Source: Ravibacter sp037191015
GTDB taxonomy: Bacteria > Bacteroidota > Bacteroidia > Cytophagales > Spirosomataceae
Assembly (NCBI GenBank): GCA_037191015.1
Contig: JBBCKD010000011.1
Coordinates: 62,001 to 126,000 of the forward strand
Reading direction: 5' to 3'
Length of the DNA stretch: 64,000 bases
The notes beneath the pieces were generated by a model that was not told the DNA's origin, did no database searches, and saw only the letters and a program-made list of their open reading frames with translations. The position numbers were made by a program, and so were the translations under genes. Shown piece after piece: positions 1-8,876 of the stretch (positions are counted from its first letter, which is position 1; each line of letters begins with the position of its first letter).

Positions 1-2
1 TG

Positions 3-62
3 ATTGAAAAGGTGAATGTTGTTAAAACCAAGTCTAAAAATACCGAAGAGACTGAATTATAG
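3..62 (+). CDS. C-terminal tail of a LytTR-type response regulator (partial)
   Basis: Only the last 19 codons and the stop lie in the window. The residues read IEKVNVVKTKSKNTEETEL, which align with the last residues of the complete regulator ending at 2642 (MNELHIVKTRSKQKASAD): the VxVKTxSK core is shared. The stop is just upstream of a sensor kinase gene, the same arrangement as the regulator/kinase pair that follows. I infer that this is the paralogous regulator of the upstream pair. The receiver domain and most of the LytTR domain lie outside the window, so the domain call rests on similarity to the second copy only. Confidence 0.7.
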   Translation: MEKVNVVKTKSKNTEETEL

Positions 63-95
63 CAGATGGAGATTGTCAGGGATACCGGATTTTCA

Positions 96-1817
96 ATGTT
101 CAGATTATTTTTAGTAATTATTGTAATATTACTCTGCTGCCCGGAATCATGGTCCCAGCATGACCCGACTTTCCCTTTAAACCAGGAGAAGCTGACCTAT
201 GCCCAGGATACCGAAGCCAGGGCACTTGCCACCGGGGATTCTTCCCTCATAGCCGAAGCCTTTTATCTTTATGGCAAGGTATATGCGATGGCGGGAGATT
301 ACCGTTCGTCCCAACGATACTTTCTGTCATCCCTGCAGATCCAGGAGACATTGAAAGATTCGTCGAAGATGGCAAGGTTGTTTACCCGTTTGAGCGAAAA
401 TGAGGTTTTGCAGCATCATTTCCCTGAAGCGATGAGTTACGCAAAAAAGGCAGTTGAAATTACACTGCCGCTGAATGAACCTGGGCGATCGGGACCCGCT
501 TATCGCGCTATGGGGTTGGTATACGAAGAGATATGGGAATCTGACCGGTATGGCAACAAGATCCTTTACGACAGCAGCCGGTACTATTATCAAAAGGTTT
601 ACGATCTGACCGAAAGGCAAGCGGATAATGTCGGAAAAGCAGAGGCATTGCTGCGGCTGGGGGTGCTCAAACTAAAAAATGAAGAGCGTGAATCGATAGG
701 ATACCTGCAAAGATCGGTGGATTTGAACAGGAAAGAAATGCAATTATTCCCCGGCGTGGAGGCCGGGGCCTACCTGGCGACAGCTTACCTGAAATTCGGC
801 GATTGGGCAAAGGGAAAAAAGTGGCTGGAAGAGTCGGAGAGGTATTACAATGCGAATGCAATAAATGATTTTGCTATATACATGCTCATTCTGGAAGGCT
901 GGAGGGATTACCACAGAAAATCGGGAAACCTGCAGCTTGCCCTCGATTTTTCGGAAAAAATAAGGGAGGCAGAGCGAGAGCAGTTTCTTGCCGATCGTTC
1001 AAAAACGCTGGAAAGGCTCAACAGCGAGTTGAAAGCGGATCAGACCGAGAAAGAGCTGATGCTGGAGCGGGAAAGAACAACGCTGCTAGTGAAAAGCTAC
1101 AAGCTTCAGCAGTTGATCAACATCATCCTTGTTTTTGTTATGGCAGGGTCGATACTGACCGGTTTTTTTTATTACCGGATGTACCTGATAAATCGCCGGC
1201 TGAGTATCCAGAATGCCAAACTCGCTGATGAACAAAGCCATAGGATGAAGAACCATCTCCAGATGGCAGCCAACCTGCTCTCACTGCAGTCGTACGAAAT
1301 TAAGGATGAAGCCGCTCTGGCTGCTATCGAGGAAAGCAGGCTGAGGCTTCAGGCTATTGCCCTTTTGCAAAAGAAGCTTTACACAGATAAAGAAGGCGAT
1401 AATTGCAGCGTGGTCGACTTCTCGGGCTATGGGCGTGAATTGGTAAAGCTTGCTTTAGACGCCTGTGGTTACGGCAAGGTTGCACGGGAAGTTTATTTTT
1501 CGCCGCTCGAAGTAAAAACCGAGGCTGCGCTCTCGCTGGCCTTGATTCTCAACGAGCTGATAACAAACGCTTGTAAATACGCATTCCCCGGCCATTCTTC
1601 GCCTTTTTTAAGGGTGAAACTTCGGAAACAAGATCACAAGGTTTGGCTTGAAGTAACGGATAACGGTAACAGCTTCCGGGTAAAAGAGGCCCAGCAAGGT
1701 TCTTCCTTCGGCATGCAGCTCATCCGCATCCAGGCCGAGCAGCTTTATGCAATCTATAGCTTTCAGACAGACCCGCAAACCGGAGGTGCGCGCTTTGAAA
1801 TGGAATTTTCGGTGTAG
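96..1817 (+). CDS. TPR-containing membrane sensor histidine kinase, HisKA_2 type (copy 1)
   Basis: A 573-residue sensor kinase. A signal peptide of about 21 residues (MFRLFLVIIVILL...) is followed by a helical TPR-like sensor region (about 30-310), a coiled coil, one membrane helix (about 341-362) and a cytoplasmic kinase. The HisKA_2 box is SHRMKNHLQ with the presumed phospho-histidine H382; the ATPase has an N box LNELITNACKY near residue 486 and a DNG motif. An in-frame ATG at 66 would add ten residues, but starting at 96 gives a signal peptide of the same length as in the paralogue at 2654, so I prefer 96. It probably phosphorylates the regulator whose tail precedes it. The ligand is unknown. 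The last 35 residues are nearly identical to those of copy 2. Confidence 0.88.
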   Translation: MFRLFLVIIVILLCCPESWSQHDPTFPLNQEKLTYAQDTEARALATGDSSLIAEAFYLYGKVYAMAGDYRSSQRYFLSSLQIQETLKDSSKMARLFTRLSENEVLQHHFPEAMSYAKKAVEITLPLNEPGRSGPAYRAMGLVYEEIWESDRYGNKILYDSSRYYYQKVYDLTERQADNVGKAEALLRLGVLKLKNEERESIGYLQRSVDLNRKEMQLFPGVEAGAYLATAYLKFGDWAKGKKWLEESERYYNANAINDFAIYMLILEGWRDYHRKSGNLQLALDFSEKIREAEREQFLADRSKTLERLNSELKADQTEKELMLERERTTLLVKSYKLQQLINIILVFVMAGSILTGFFYYRMYLINRRLSIQNAKLADEQSHRMKNHLQMAANLLSLQSYEIKDEAALAAIEESRLRLQAIALLQKKLYTDKEGDNCSVVDFSGYGRELVKLALDACGYGKVAREVYFSPLEVKTEAALSLALILNELITNACKYAFPGHSSPFLRVKLRKQDHKVWLEVTDNGNSFRVKEAQQGSSFGMQLIRIQAEQLYAIYSFQTDPQTGGARFEMEFSV

Positions 1818-1883
1818 TGTCTCGTCACGGTTTATTTGTATTTTAGCAAAATACACTCCCAGTTTCAGTAGCCTCTGAATTTT

Positions 1884-2642
1884 ATGAAGATACTCATCGT
1901 TGAAGACGACGTATTCACGGCGCAGCGGATTCAGGCCGACCTCGAAAGCGCCGGTCATGTCGTTACCGGTAATGTCCGCTGCCTGGCCGACGCCATGCAG
2001 GGCATAAGGGAAGTACCTGCGGATCTGGTTATCCTGGATATCTCCCTGGGGGATAGAAGCAATACAGACGGACTGGAGTTGGCCTACTGGCTGGGAGAGC
2101 TCAACCAAAAGCCCTTCATCTTCCTGACCGGGCACCTGGAGCCCCCGCCGGGTGTGGAAAACACGAAGTCGTATTCTTATGTGACGAAGCCCTACCTGAA
2201 GTCGCAGCTCCTGATGCAGGTGCGGCTGGCTTTCGACCGTTTTACGGAAGGCAGCAGGAACGCGCAAATAGAAAAGCGAACGCCCGACCGCTTTTATCTT
2301 CGCGTAAACGGGTTCCATATCGGCATCGCCTTTGACGACCTGCTTTGTGTAAGAACAGGCAACCGGCACGTGGAAGTTCATACGACCGGTACGGGCGAAA
2401 GTCCTTACCAGATCGGGACGCACCTGGGCGATGTGGCCCATTTTTTTGTACACCCGGACCTGCTTTTTATAAAACCCTCCATTATCGTAAACCGGAAGCA
2501 TATCAGGACAATGCGCGATCAGGGGGTCGAACTTGGCCCGCACAACCAGTTGATGGATCTCTCGGCCAATGCGAAAAAAAAGCTGATGAACGAGCTGCAT
2601 ATTGTCAAAACGAGGTCGAAGCAAAAAGCTTCGGCAGATTAA
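1884..2642 (+). CDS. LytTR-family response regulator
   Basis: 252 residues. The N-terminal receiver (1-118) has the acidic pair D8/D9, phospho-acceptor D52 in LVILDISLGD, T82 and K102 in VTKPY, all the residues needed for phosphotransfer. The C-terminal LytTR DNA-binding domain (about 137-245) contains the family pattern FIKPSIIVNRKHIR. It lies 66 bases after one HisKA_2 kinase and 11 bases before a second one, so it is probably co-transcribed with the second and phosphorylated by it. LytTR regulators bind short direct repeats in promoters as dimers; no target site is evident here. Family assignment is secure; the signal and regulon are unknown. Confidence 0.92.
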   Translation: MKILIVEDDVFTAQRIQADLESAGHVVTGNVRCLADAMQGIREVPADLVILDISLGDRSNTDGLELAYWLGELNQKPFIFLTGHLEPPPGVENTKSYSYVTKPYLKSQLLMQVRLAFDRFTEGSRNAQIEKRTPDRFYLRVNGFHIGIAFDDLLCVRTGNRHVEVHTTGTGESPYQIGTHLGDVAHFFVHPDLLFIKPSIIVNRKHIRTMRDQGVELGPHNQLMDLSANAKKKLMNELHIVKTRSKQKASAD

Positions 2643-2653
2643 AACCTGTCTGT

Positions 2654-4348
2654 ATGATCCGGTGGATGTCTTTTATCGTGTTGAGCCTGCTCTTCGCTGT
2701 TCAATTATTTGCCCAAACCCGCACCGGCTTTACACCTGCTCCCGACGCCGGACAGCTCAGGGAGGCCTGGGAGATGGAAAAAGAAGCGTTGGCAAAGAAT
2801 GATTCCGTCATGCTGGCGGAAGCTTATTATATATTTGGAAAGGCATATTCGATGGTCGGGCTGCGTGATAGGGGAGAAGAATACTTTCTCAAATCACTGC
2901 GGATTCTCGAACCGAAGGGAGATTCTTTTGAGCTGGGGAGACTGTATTTGAGGCTCGCTGATTCGGATAGCCGATTAAAAAGAAAAGAAACGGCCTGGAT
3001 GAGACTACAACAGGCTAAAGAGATGTTTGAAAGAATTGGTTCAAAAAACGGGCTGATGAGGGTACATCAGGCTCTGGGCACCTATTTTGTGAGAGAGAAG
3101 AATATGGAAGCCTGTATGCAGCATTTTGAAAAACAACGGGAGCTTGCAGTGGAGCTTGGCGATTCGCTGGGGATAGCGGAAGCCGGGCTGTTTCTCGGAC
3201 CGCGTTTAATAGGATTAAAACAGACCGAAAAAGGGCTTGCTTATCTGCATAATTCGGCAGAATTGTTCGAAAAGCTAAACCGCACGGGTAGTCTCGTAGC
3301 CGCGTATGTCCATATCGGCAAATATTATACAGACACGGAACAGTACGAAAAGGCGGGAGCGGCTTTTGCCAGTGCAGAAAGCCTGTATGCTACCATAAGC
3401 TCTCCGCAGGTTCATATTTACAGGCATCTGCAAAGAAACCTCAGGGGTTACTATGTGAAGACCAGGAATTGGGAAGCTGCCCACAGGCATTTAATTAATG
3501 AAATACAGGCCGCGACAGAAATAGAGGGAATAGTTCGGGACAGCATTGTTTACCGTCTGCACGCCGAATTTGAAACCGAGAAAAAGGAAGCCCTGCTGGC
3601 GGCTCAGCAGAATGAGATCAGGCTGGTACAGGAGAACTTTCAGTTGGAGCGTAAGGGGAATTACTTTCTCCTTTCAGCGCTGTGCCTGTCAATTGTCTTC
3701 CTGTTCATCCTCTACCGTCTTTATCTGAAAAACAGCAGGCTTAGTATGCAGAATGCGAATCTGGTACGCGAGCAGGGCCATCGTATCCGCAATCACCTGC
3801 AGATGATCAGTAATATGCTCCAGCTGAATTCAGGCGTTTTGAGTGACCCCGAGGCAAAAGCCACGCTTGTAGAAAGCGAGCTGCGCGTACAGTCTATTGC
3901 TTTGCTTCAGAAAGGACTTTATAGCAGGAATAGGAGCACCGAGGTCTTTCTGCCGGAATATTTCACCCTGCTTACTGATCACGTTCTGGAAGTTTCAGGC
4001 TATGAAAAGGTAGAAAAGCAGCTCGAAATAGAAGATGTTTTTCTCCACCCTGACCGTGCGCTTCCTGTCGCGCTGATCTTAAATGAACTGGTCACCAATT
4101 CATGTAAATATGCTTTTCCAGGTCATCCCTCACCGCAGTTGAACGTGAAATGCAGGCAGGAAGGAGAACGCATAAGCTTCATGGTGGCCGATAACGGCCC
4201 CGGCTTTTCCCTTCCGCTTCCCGGATCGGAACAATCGTTTGGAATGCAATTGATCCGCATCCAGGCCGAACAGCTCTACGCGGTATATAGCTTTCAGACA
4301 GACTTGCAAACAGGCGGAGCGGCTTTTGAAATGGAATTCCCGGTGTGA
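2654..4348 (+). CDS. TPR-containing membrane sensor histidine kinase, HisKA_2 type (copy 2)
   Basis: 564 residues from the ATG at 2654. The reading frame is open much further upstream inside the regulator gene, but 2654 gives a clean signal peptide (MIRWMSFIVLSLLFAVQLFAQ) 11 bases after the regulator stop. The architecture matches copy 1: signal peptide, TPR-like sensor region (about 25-300), coiled coil, one membrane helix (about 336-357), then HisKA_2 with GHRIRNHLQ (H376) and an ATPase with N box LNELVTNSCKY (N477) and ADNGPGF. The kinase halves of the two copies are much more alike than the sensor halves, as expected if duplicates have diverged to read different signals. It converges on dnaE with only 3 bases between the stops. 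Confidence 0.9.
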   Translation: MIRWMSFIVLSLLFAVQLFAQTRTGFTPAPDAGQLREAWEMEKEALAKNDSVMLAEAYYIFGKAYSMVGLRDRGEEYFLKSLRILEPKGDSFELGRLYLRLADSDSRLKRKETAWMRLQQAKEMFERIGSKNGLMRVHQALGTYFVREKNMEACMQHFEKQRELAVELGDSLGIAEAGLFLGPRLIGLKQTEKGLAYLHNSAELFEKLNRTGSLVAAYVHIGKYYTDTEQYEKAGAAFASAESLYATISSPQVHIYRHLQRNLRGYYVKTRNWEAAHRHLINEIQAATEIEGIVRDSIVYRLHAEFETEKKEALLAAQQNEIRLVQENFQLERKGNYFLLSALCLSIVFLFILYRLYLKNSRLSMQNANLVREQGHRIRNHLQMISNMLQLNSGVLSDPEAKATLVESELRVQSIALLQKGLYSRNRSTEVFLPEYFTLLTDHVLEVSGYEKVEKQLEIEDVFLHPDRALPVALILNELVTNSCKYAFPGHPSPQLNVKCRQEGERISFMVADNGPGFSLPLPGSEQSFGMQLIRIQAEQLYAVYSFQTDLQTGGAAFEMEFPV

Positions 4349-4351
4349 AGC

Positions 4352-7300
4352 CTAATTCAATGACACCCTCACACCGTAATCCTCTTCAAGCGATTTTAAA
4401 AGCGCATTATCCGGGGAGACGCTGAAAACCTTCGACATCATCTGCACCTCCATCCGGCTTTCGGGGTCTGCTACATAAAGCATCAGCCTGCATTTCCCGG
4501 GATGGCTTTCAAAGGTCTGGTACAGCTCCTCTACGAACGACGGGTTGACCTGGTCGAGCGTCATCCTGATGCTGACCTGCTTGCACATCTTGTCGCGCAG
4601 CTCGGTAAGGAGAGAAATGCTCAGGGGCTTGAACTCAAACTGGTCCTCGTTCCGCCACCGGTTCTGTATTTTGCCTTTGATATAGAGAAAGCGCCCGGTT
4701 TCGATATAGTTGCCGAACTTTACAAATTCTTCTCCCATGAGCAGCATTTCGATGCCTCCGCTGTAGTCTTCAATTTTGAAGATACGCATCGGGTTGCCGT
4801 TTTTCATGGTCTTGTCGATCACGTTGCTTACAATACCTGCCACGCTGATCTCCTTGCCGAAATAAAGAGGGGTTTTACGGTCTTCAGGAACCTCCAGCAC
4901 CTTGTCGAGCGTGCAGTTACAGAAAGTCTCGAGCTCGAGCCGGAAGCTGTCGAGCGGGTGGCCCGATATATAAAACCCTACCACGTCCTGCTCGTAGCGA
5001 AGCTTGTTGATGTCGCTCCACTGTTCGACAGACGGCGCTTTCGGCTTGGGAAGCATATCATCGTCGTTTCCGCCCGGACCGCCGAACAGCGAAACCTGCG
5101 CCGACGATTTACTATTGTGATAGTTGTTGGCGTAACGGATCAGCTTTTCTATAAACGACGTATTGTCATCGTCGGTGGTTTCGAAAAACTGGGCCCTGTG
5201 GAGATCTTCATAACAGTCGAAAGCACCTGCATAGGCAAGGCTTTCCAGCGTTTTCTTGTTGACCGTTCTCAGGTTGACCCTTGTGATGAAATCAAAGATA
5301 TCTTTAAAAACTCCGTTTTTATTTCTTTCCTCGATAATGCTCTCGACGGCTGCGTCACCGGTACCTTTGATACCGCCCAGCCCAAACCTGATCTCTCCTT
5401 TCTTGTTGACGTTGAACTGTCTGTCCGATTCGTTGATATCCGGGCCTAACACCGGCAGGGACAGGTTTTTACATTCCTCCATAAAGAAGGTGATCTTCTC
5501 GATGTTCCCGAGAGAGCTGGTCAGTACCGCGGACATGTATTCGGCGGTATAATGGGCCTTCAGGTAGGCGGTCTGGTAGGCCACGAAGGCGTAGCAGGTC
5601 GAGTGCGACTTGTTGAATGCATAGGAAGCGAATGCCTCCCAGTCGGTCCAGACCTTCTCCAGCTTTTTGGCGTCATGCCCTCTTTCCTTTCCGCCGTCCA
5701 TGAACGAACTCTTTAGTTTGTTCAGCACCTCGATCTGCTTTTTCCCCATCGCCTTCCGGAGGGTGTCGGCCATGCCTTTTGTAAAGCCGGCCAGCTTCTG
5801 GGAAAGCAGCATCACCTGCTCCTGGTAAACTGTGATGCCGTAAGTGTCGGCCAGGTACTCTTCCATATCGGCCAGGTCGTAGGAGATCTCTTCCCGGCCG
5901 TGCTTCCTGTTGATGAAGTTGGGGATGTAGGCGATCGGGCCCGGCCGGTACAGCGCGTTCATGGCAATGAGGTCCTCGAAACGGTCGGGCTTCAGGTCGC
6001 GCATGTATTTCTTCATACCGTCGGATTCGAACTGGAAGATCGCGTTGGTCTCGCCGCGCTGGAAAAGCTCGAAGACCTTCTGGTCATCGAGCGGGATCTT
6101 GTCGATGTCGATATCGATCCCGTGGTTTTGTCTGATCAGGCGGAGCGCTTCCTTGATGATGGTCAGGTTGCGGAGCCCGAGGAAGTCCATCTTGATAACC
6201 CCGGCATCTTCGATCACTTTTCCCTGGTACTGGGTGATCAGGAAATCGGAGTCTTTCGATGTGCTTACGGGAATGATCTCTGTGAGGTCAGAAGGGGCTA
6301 TGATGATCCCTGCGGCGTGGATACCCGTATTGCGGACGGTGCCTTCAAGCCTTTGGGCTTCCTGCAGTACCTGCGCCGACAGGTCGGAGCCGGCTGCGAT
6401 AACCCTCATTTTTTTTACGTTCTCCAGCTCGTCGGGGGTGATGCCTTCTTTCCTGGTAAGGCTGCCGTCTCCTTCGAGCGGGGCATTGAAAATGCGCTGG
6501 AGCGTCATGCCGTAAGTAGGCTTGTCGGGTACCAGCTTGGCAAGCGCATTGGCCTCGGGGAGGGGGAGGTCCATCACCCTGGCTACGTCTTTAATGGACG
6601 ATTTGGCCGCCATCGTACCGTATGTAACGATCTGGGCTACCTGGTTATAGCCGTATTTTTTGACCACGTAGTCGATCACCTTTTGCCGTCCTTCGTCGTC
6701 GAAATCAGTATCGATATCGGGCATCGATATCCTTTCGGGATTGAGGAAACGCTCAAACAGGAGATCGTATTTAACCGGGTCAATATTGGTGATTCCCGTA
6801 CAATAAGCCACCACAGACCCGGCGGCGGAGCCCCGGCCCGGACCTATGAATACGCCCATCTCGCGGCCGGCCTTTATAAAATCGGCCACGATGAGGAAGT
6901 AGCCGGGGAAACCCATGCTCCTGATGGTCTGCAGCTCGAAATTGATCCGCTCTTCGACGTGGGGTTCTATGGTACCGTATTTTTGCCGGGCGCCTTCGAA
7001 AGTAATATGCCTTAGGTATTCCCATTGGTTGAGCACGTCGGCCGGCAGCTCTTTGTTGCCGGCTACTTCCGAAAGCGTATGGATTTTGAATTCGTCGGGA
7101 ATAGGGAAGTTAGGTAGCAGGATATCCTTTTTCAGCTGCAGCAATTCTACCTTGTCGACAATCTCGTTCGTGTTGTCGAGCGACTCCGGTATGTCCTTAA
7201 ACAGGTCCAGCATTTCGCCGGTAGTCTTGAAGTAGAACTGGTCGTTGTAGAATGCAAACCTGCTGCCTTTCGGGATCCCGCCTTCGTCGTCGAAATCTTT

Positions 7301-8005
7301 TGCCGAAGGCGTGCTTTTCTTATCGCCGGTGTTGATGCAGAGTAGGATGTCGTGAGCGTTCCAGTCATCCTGGTCGACGTAATGCGAGTCGTTGGAGCAG
7401 ATGACCTTGACGTTGTATTTTTTTGCGAAGCGCAGCAGTACTTCGTTTACCTGGAGCTGTTCCCTGATTTCATGGCGCTGCAGCTCTACATAATAGTCTT
7501 CGCCGAAGAGGTCCAGCCACCATCTGAATTCTTTTTCGCCTTCTGCTTCCCCTTTTTTGAGGATCGTCTTGGGCACCTGTGCCCCTATGCAGCAGGTGGT
7601 GGCGATCAGCCCTTTGTGATGCCTGACAATCTTGTCCTTGTCGATCCGGGGGTATTTGCCATACATTCCATCCATGAAACCGAGCGAGCATAGCTTGACG
7701 AGGTTTTTATACCCCTCGGCATTTTTGGCAAGCAGCAGCTGATGGTACCTGATGTCTTTCTGCTCTTTTGTGAACTGCTTCCTGGTCATGTCCTCCACCA
7801 CGTAGAATTCGCACCCGACGATGGGCTTGATCCCCTGCTTGTGCCCTTCCGCCACAAATTCAAATACACCGAACATGTTGCCATGATCGGTAATAGCTAC
7901 CGCAGGCATATTATCCTGCTTCGCCTTTTTGAAAAGTTTTTTGATATCGGCAGCCCCGTCGAGCAGGGAGAACTGGGTATGGCAATGAAGGTGTGAGAAT
8001 TGCAT
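4352..8005 (-). CDS. dnaE: DNA polymerase III subunit alpha
   Basis: The 1217-residue replicative polymerase of the DnaE family, slightly longer than the E. coli protein (about 1160). The PHP domain at the N terminus has HLHCH (residues 5-9), TDHG (39-42), GCEFYV (E66) and SNDSHYV, so the metal ligands seen in active PHP domains appear retained. The catalytic palm motif PDIDTDF places the aspartates at D430 and D432. A helix-hairpin-helix region and a C-terminal OB fold (ISVAGIVSNV) follow. It acts in the cytoplasmic replisome with the beta clamp. It is transcribed towards the sensor kinase. The leader (62 bases) carries a perfect 28-base palindrome. Assignment is secure. Confidence 0.98.
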   Translation of the reverse strand: MQFSHLHCHTQFSLLDGAADIKKLFKKAKQDNMPAVAITDHGNMFGVFEFVAEGHKQGIKPIVGCEFYVVEDMTRKQFTKEQKDIRYHQLLLAKNAEGYKNLVKLCSLGFMDGMYGKYPRIDKDKIVRHHKGLIATTCCIGAQVPKTILKKGEAEGEKEFRWWLDLFGEDYYVELQRHEIREQLQVNEVLLRFAKKYNVKVICSNDSHYVDQDDWNAHDILLCINTGDKKSTPSAKDFDDEGGIPKGSRFAFYNDQFYFKTTGEMLDLFKDIPESLDNTNEIVDKVELLQLKKDILLPNFPIPDEFKIHTLSEVAGNKELPADVLNQWEYLRHITFEGARQKYGTIEPHVEERINFELQTIRSMGFPGYFLIVADFIKAGREMGVFIGPGRGSAAGSVVAYCTGITNIDPVKYDLLFERFLNPERISMPDIDTDFDDEGRQKVIDYVVKKYGYNQVAQIVTYGTMAAKSSIKDVARVMDLPLPEANALAKLVPDKPTYGMTLQRIFNAPLEGDGSLTRKEGITPDELENVKKMRVIAAGSDLSAQVLQEAQRLEGTVRNTGIHAAGIIIAPSDLTEIIPVSTSKDSDFLITQYQGKVIEDAGVIKMDFLGLRNLTIIKEALRLIRQNHGIDIDIDKIPLDDQKVFELFQRGETNAIFQFESDGMKKYMRDLKPDRFEDLIAMNALYRPGPIAYIPNFINRKHGREEISYDLADMEEYLADTYGITVYQEQVMLLSQKLAGFTKGMADTLRKAMGKKQIEVLNKLKSSFMDGGKERGHDAKKLEKVWTDWEAFASYAFNKSHSTCYAFVAYQTAYLKAHYTAEYMSAVLTSSLGNIEKITFFMEECKNLSLPVLGPDINESDRQFNVNKKGEIRFGLGGIKGTGDAAVESIIEERNKNGVFKDIFDFITRVNLRTVNKKTLESLAYAGAFDCYEDLHRAQFFETTDDDNTSFIEKLIRYANNYHNSKSSAQVSLFGGPGGNDDDMLPKPKAPSVEQWSDINKLRYEQDVVGFYISGHPLDSFRLELETFCNCTLDKVLEVPEDRKTPLYFGKEISVAGIVSNVIDKTMKNGNPMRIFKIEDYSGGIEMLLMGEEFVKFGNYIETGRFLYIKGKIQNRWRNEDQFEFKPLSISLLTELRDKMCKQVSIRMTLDQVNPSFVEELYQTFESHPGKCRLMLYVADPESRMEVQMMSKVFSVSPDNALLKSLEEDYGVRVSLN

Positions 8006-8027
8006 TTTTTTTGTAATTATTTTAATT

Positions 8028-8069
8028 GATTGTAGAGACGCAAGGCCTTGCGTCTCTACGGCTACAATC
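8028..8069. repeat. REP-like perfect palindrome
   Basis: Bases 8032-8059 are a perfect 14+14 palindrome (gtagagacgcaagg and its complement). Outer arms gattgtag (8028-8035) and ctacaatc (8062-8069) give an alternative longer pairing. It lies between the stop of the DUF2461 gene and the start of dnaE, both on the minus strand. There is no T-run directly after it on that strand, so it looks more like a dispersed repetitive palindrome than an intrinsic terminator. Palindromes with the core gagacgc...gcgtctc recur in many bacterial genomes; whether this genome has more copies cannot be seen here. Confidence 0.7.
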
Positions 8070-8742
8070 AGTCCTCTTCTTCCTCATCAAAAAATATATA
8101 ATTAAGAAAATCGGAATAAGGTTTCAACAGCCTGATTCCCTTCAGGATATTGTCAGCGAAGTCGGGAGACGTCACTTCCTTATCTGAAAACTTATGCATG
8201 AAGAACAACTGCTTTCTTTGCAGGAGCTCTATTTCGGGGTGATCTCTGGAGTAGCCTTTGGGAGCTGTTTTCAAAGTTTCTCCCCATACATGCGGGAAGA
8301 AATCCCTGAATTCGGGGTCGTTGATGATACTTTTGAGCTGATAGGCGTTATAATCGACCTCCTGCCGGTATTTGGTCAGCTGCACGGGCGTCGCTTCCCA
8401 CATCCCGCCGCCGAGGAACGATTCGCCATAAGGCTGGATGTGAATGTAGTAGTCAATTCTGCCTGAATTTCTGCCACCCGGCCCGATGGCTGCGGACAGG
8501 TGGTTTTTATAAGGCGCTTTGTTCTTCGAAAACCTGACGTCCCGGTTGATCCTGAAAATACAGTCTTTCACTTTCGTATTCCCGAGATCTTCGAAACGGC
8601 CCACCTCGGCGAGCAGTTTTTCAACAAGCTGCTCCAGGTCTTTCTTTGCGGCATCGTAGCGGCTGCGGTTCCCGCTGAACCACTCTTTGTTATTATTTTC
8701 GGCAAGATCCTTTAAAAACTGAAGTGTGGAAGAGTCTAACAT
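8068..8742 (-). CDS. DUF2461 (TIGR02453) family protein
   Basis: 224 residues, recognised from the family signatures NNNKEWFSGNRSRYDAAKKDLE near the N terminus, FRINRDVRFSKNKAPYKNHL in the middle (residues about 63-82) and IHIQPYGESFLGGGMW. Proteins of this family are soluble and conserved in many bacteria and some fungi, but no biochemical activity is established. There is no signal peptide or membrane segment. The acidic C terminus ends in EEEED. It is the minus-strand gene upstream of dnaE and may be co-transcribed with it, although the palindrome between them argues for partial uncoupling. It is divergent from trpS. Confidence 0.9.
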   Translation of the reverse strand: MLDSSTLQFLKDLAENNNKEWFSGNRSRYDAAKKDLEQLVEKLLAEVGRFEDLGNTKVKDCIFRINRDVRFSKNKAPYKNHLSAAIGPGGRNSGRIDYYIHIQPYGESFLGGGMWEATPVQLTKYRQEVDYNAYQLKSIINDPEFRDFFPHVWGETLKTAPKGYSRDHPEIELLQRKQLFFMHKFSDKEVTSPDFADNILKGIRLLKPYSDFLNYIFFDEEEED

Positions 8743-8876
8743 CTTTAATCTGAGATGATTTGGCGTTTATTTACTTAAACAGACTGAAAAAGTCTCTCAA
8801 TTTACCGATTTTTGCACACCGTTCCCTGAAACGCGGGTGGATAATTTGAGATTGAAAATATTTTAACATAACCTGT

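Noticed and set aside
2345..2653. Upstream extension of the second sensor kinase frame
   Set aside because: It lies inside the LytTR regulator in another frame; the start at 2654 gives a signal peptide like that of the paralogue.
4502..7996. Long plus-strand open frames opposite dnaE (up to 371 codons)
   Set aside because: They mirror the codon bias of dnaE, match no family and the dnaE assignment is certain.
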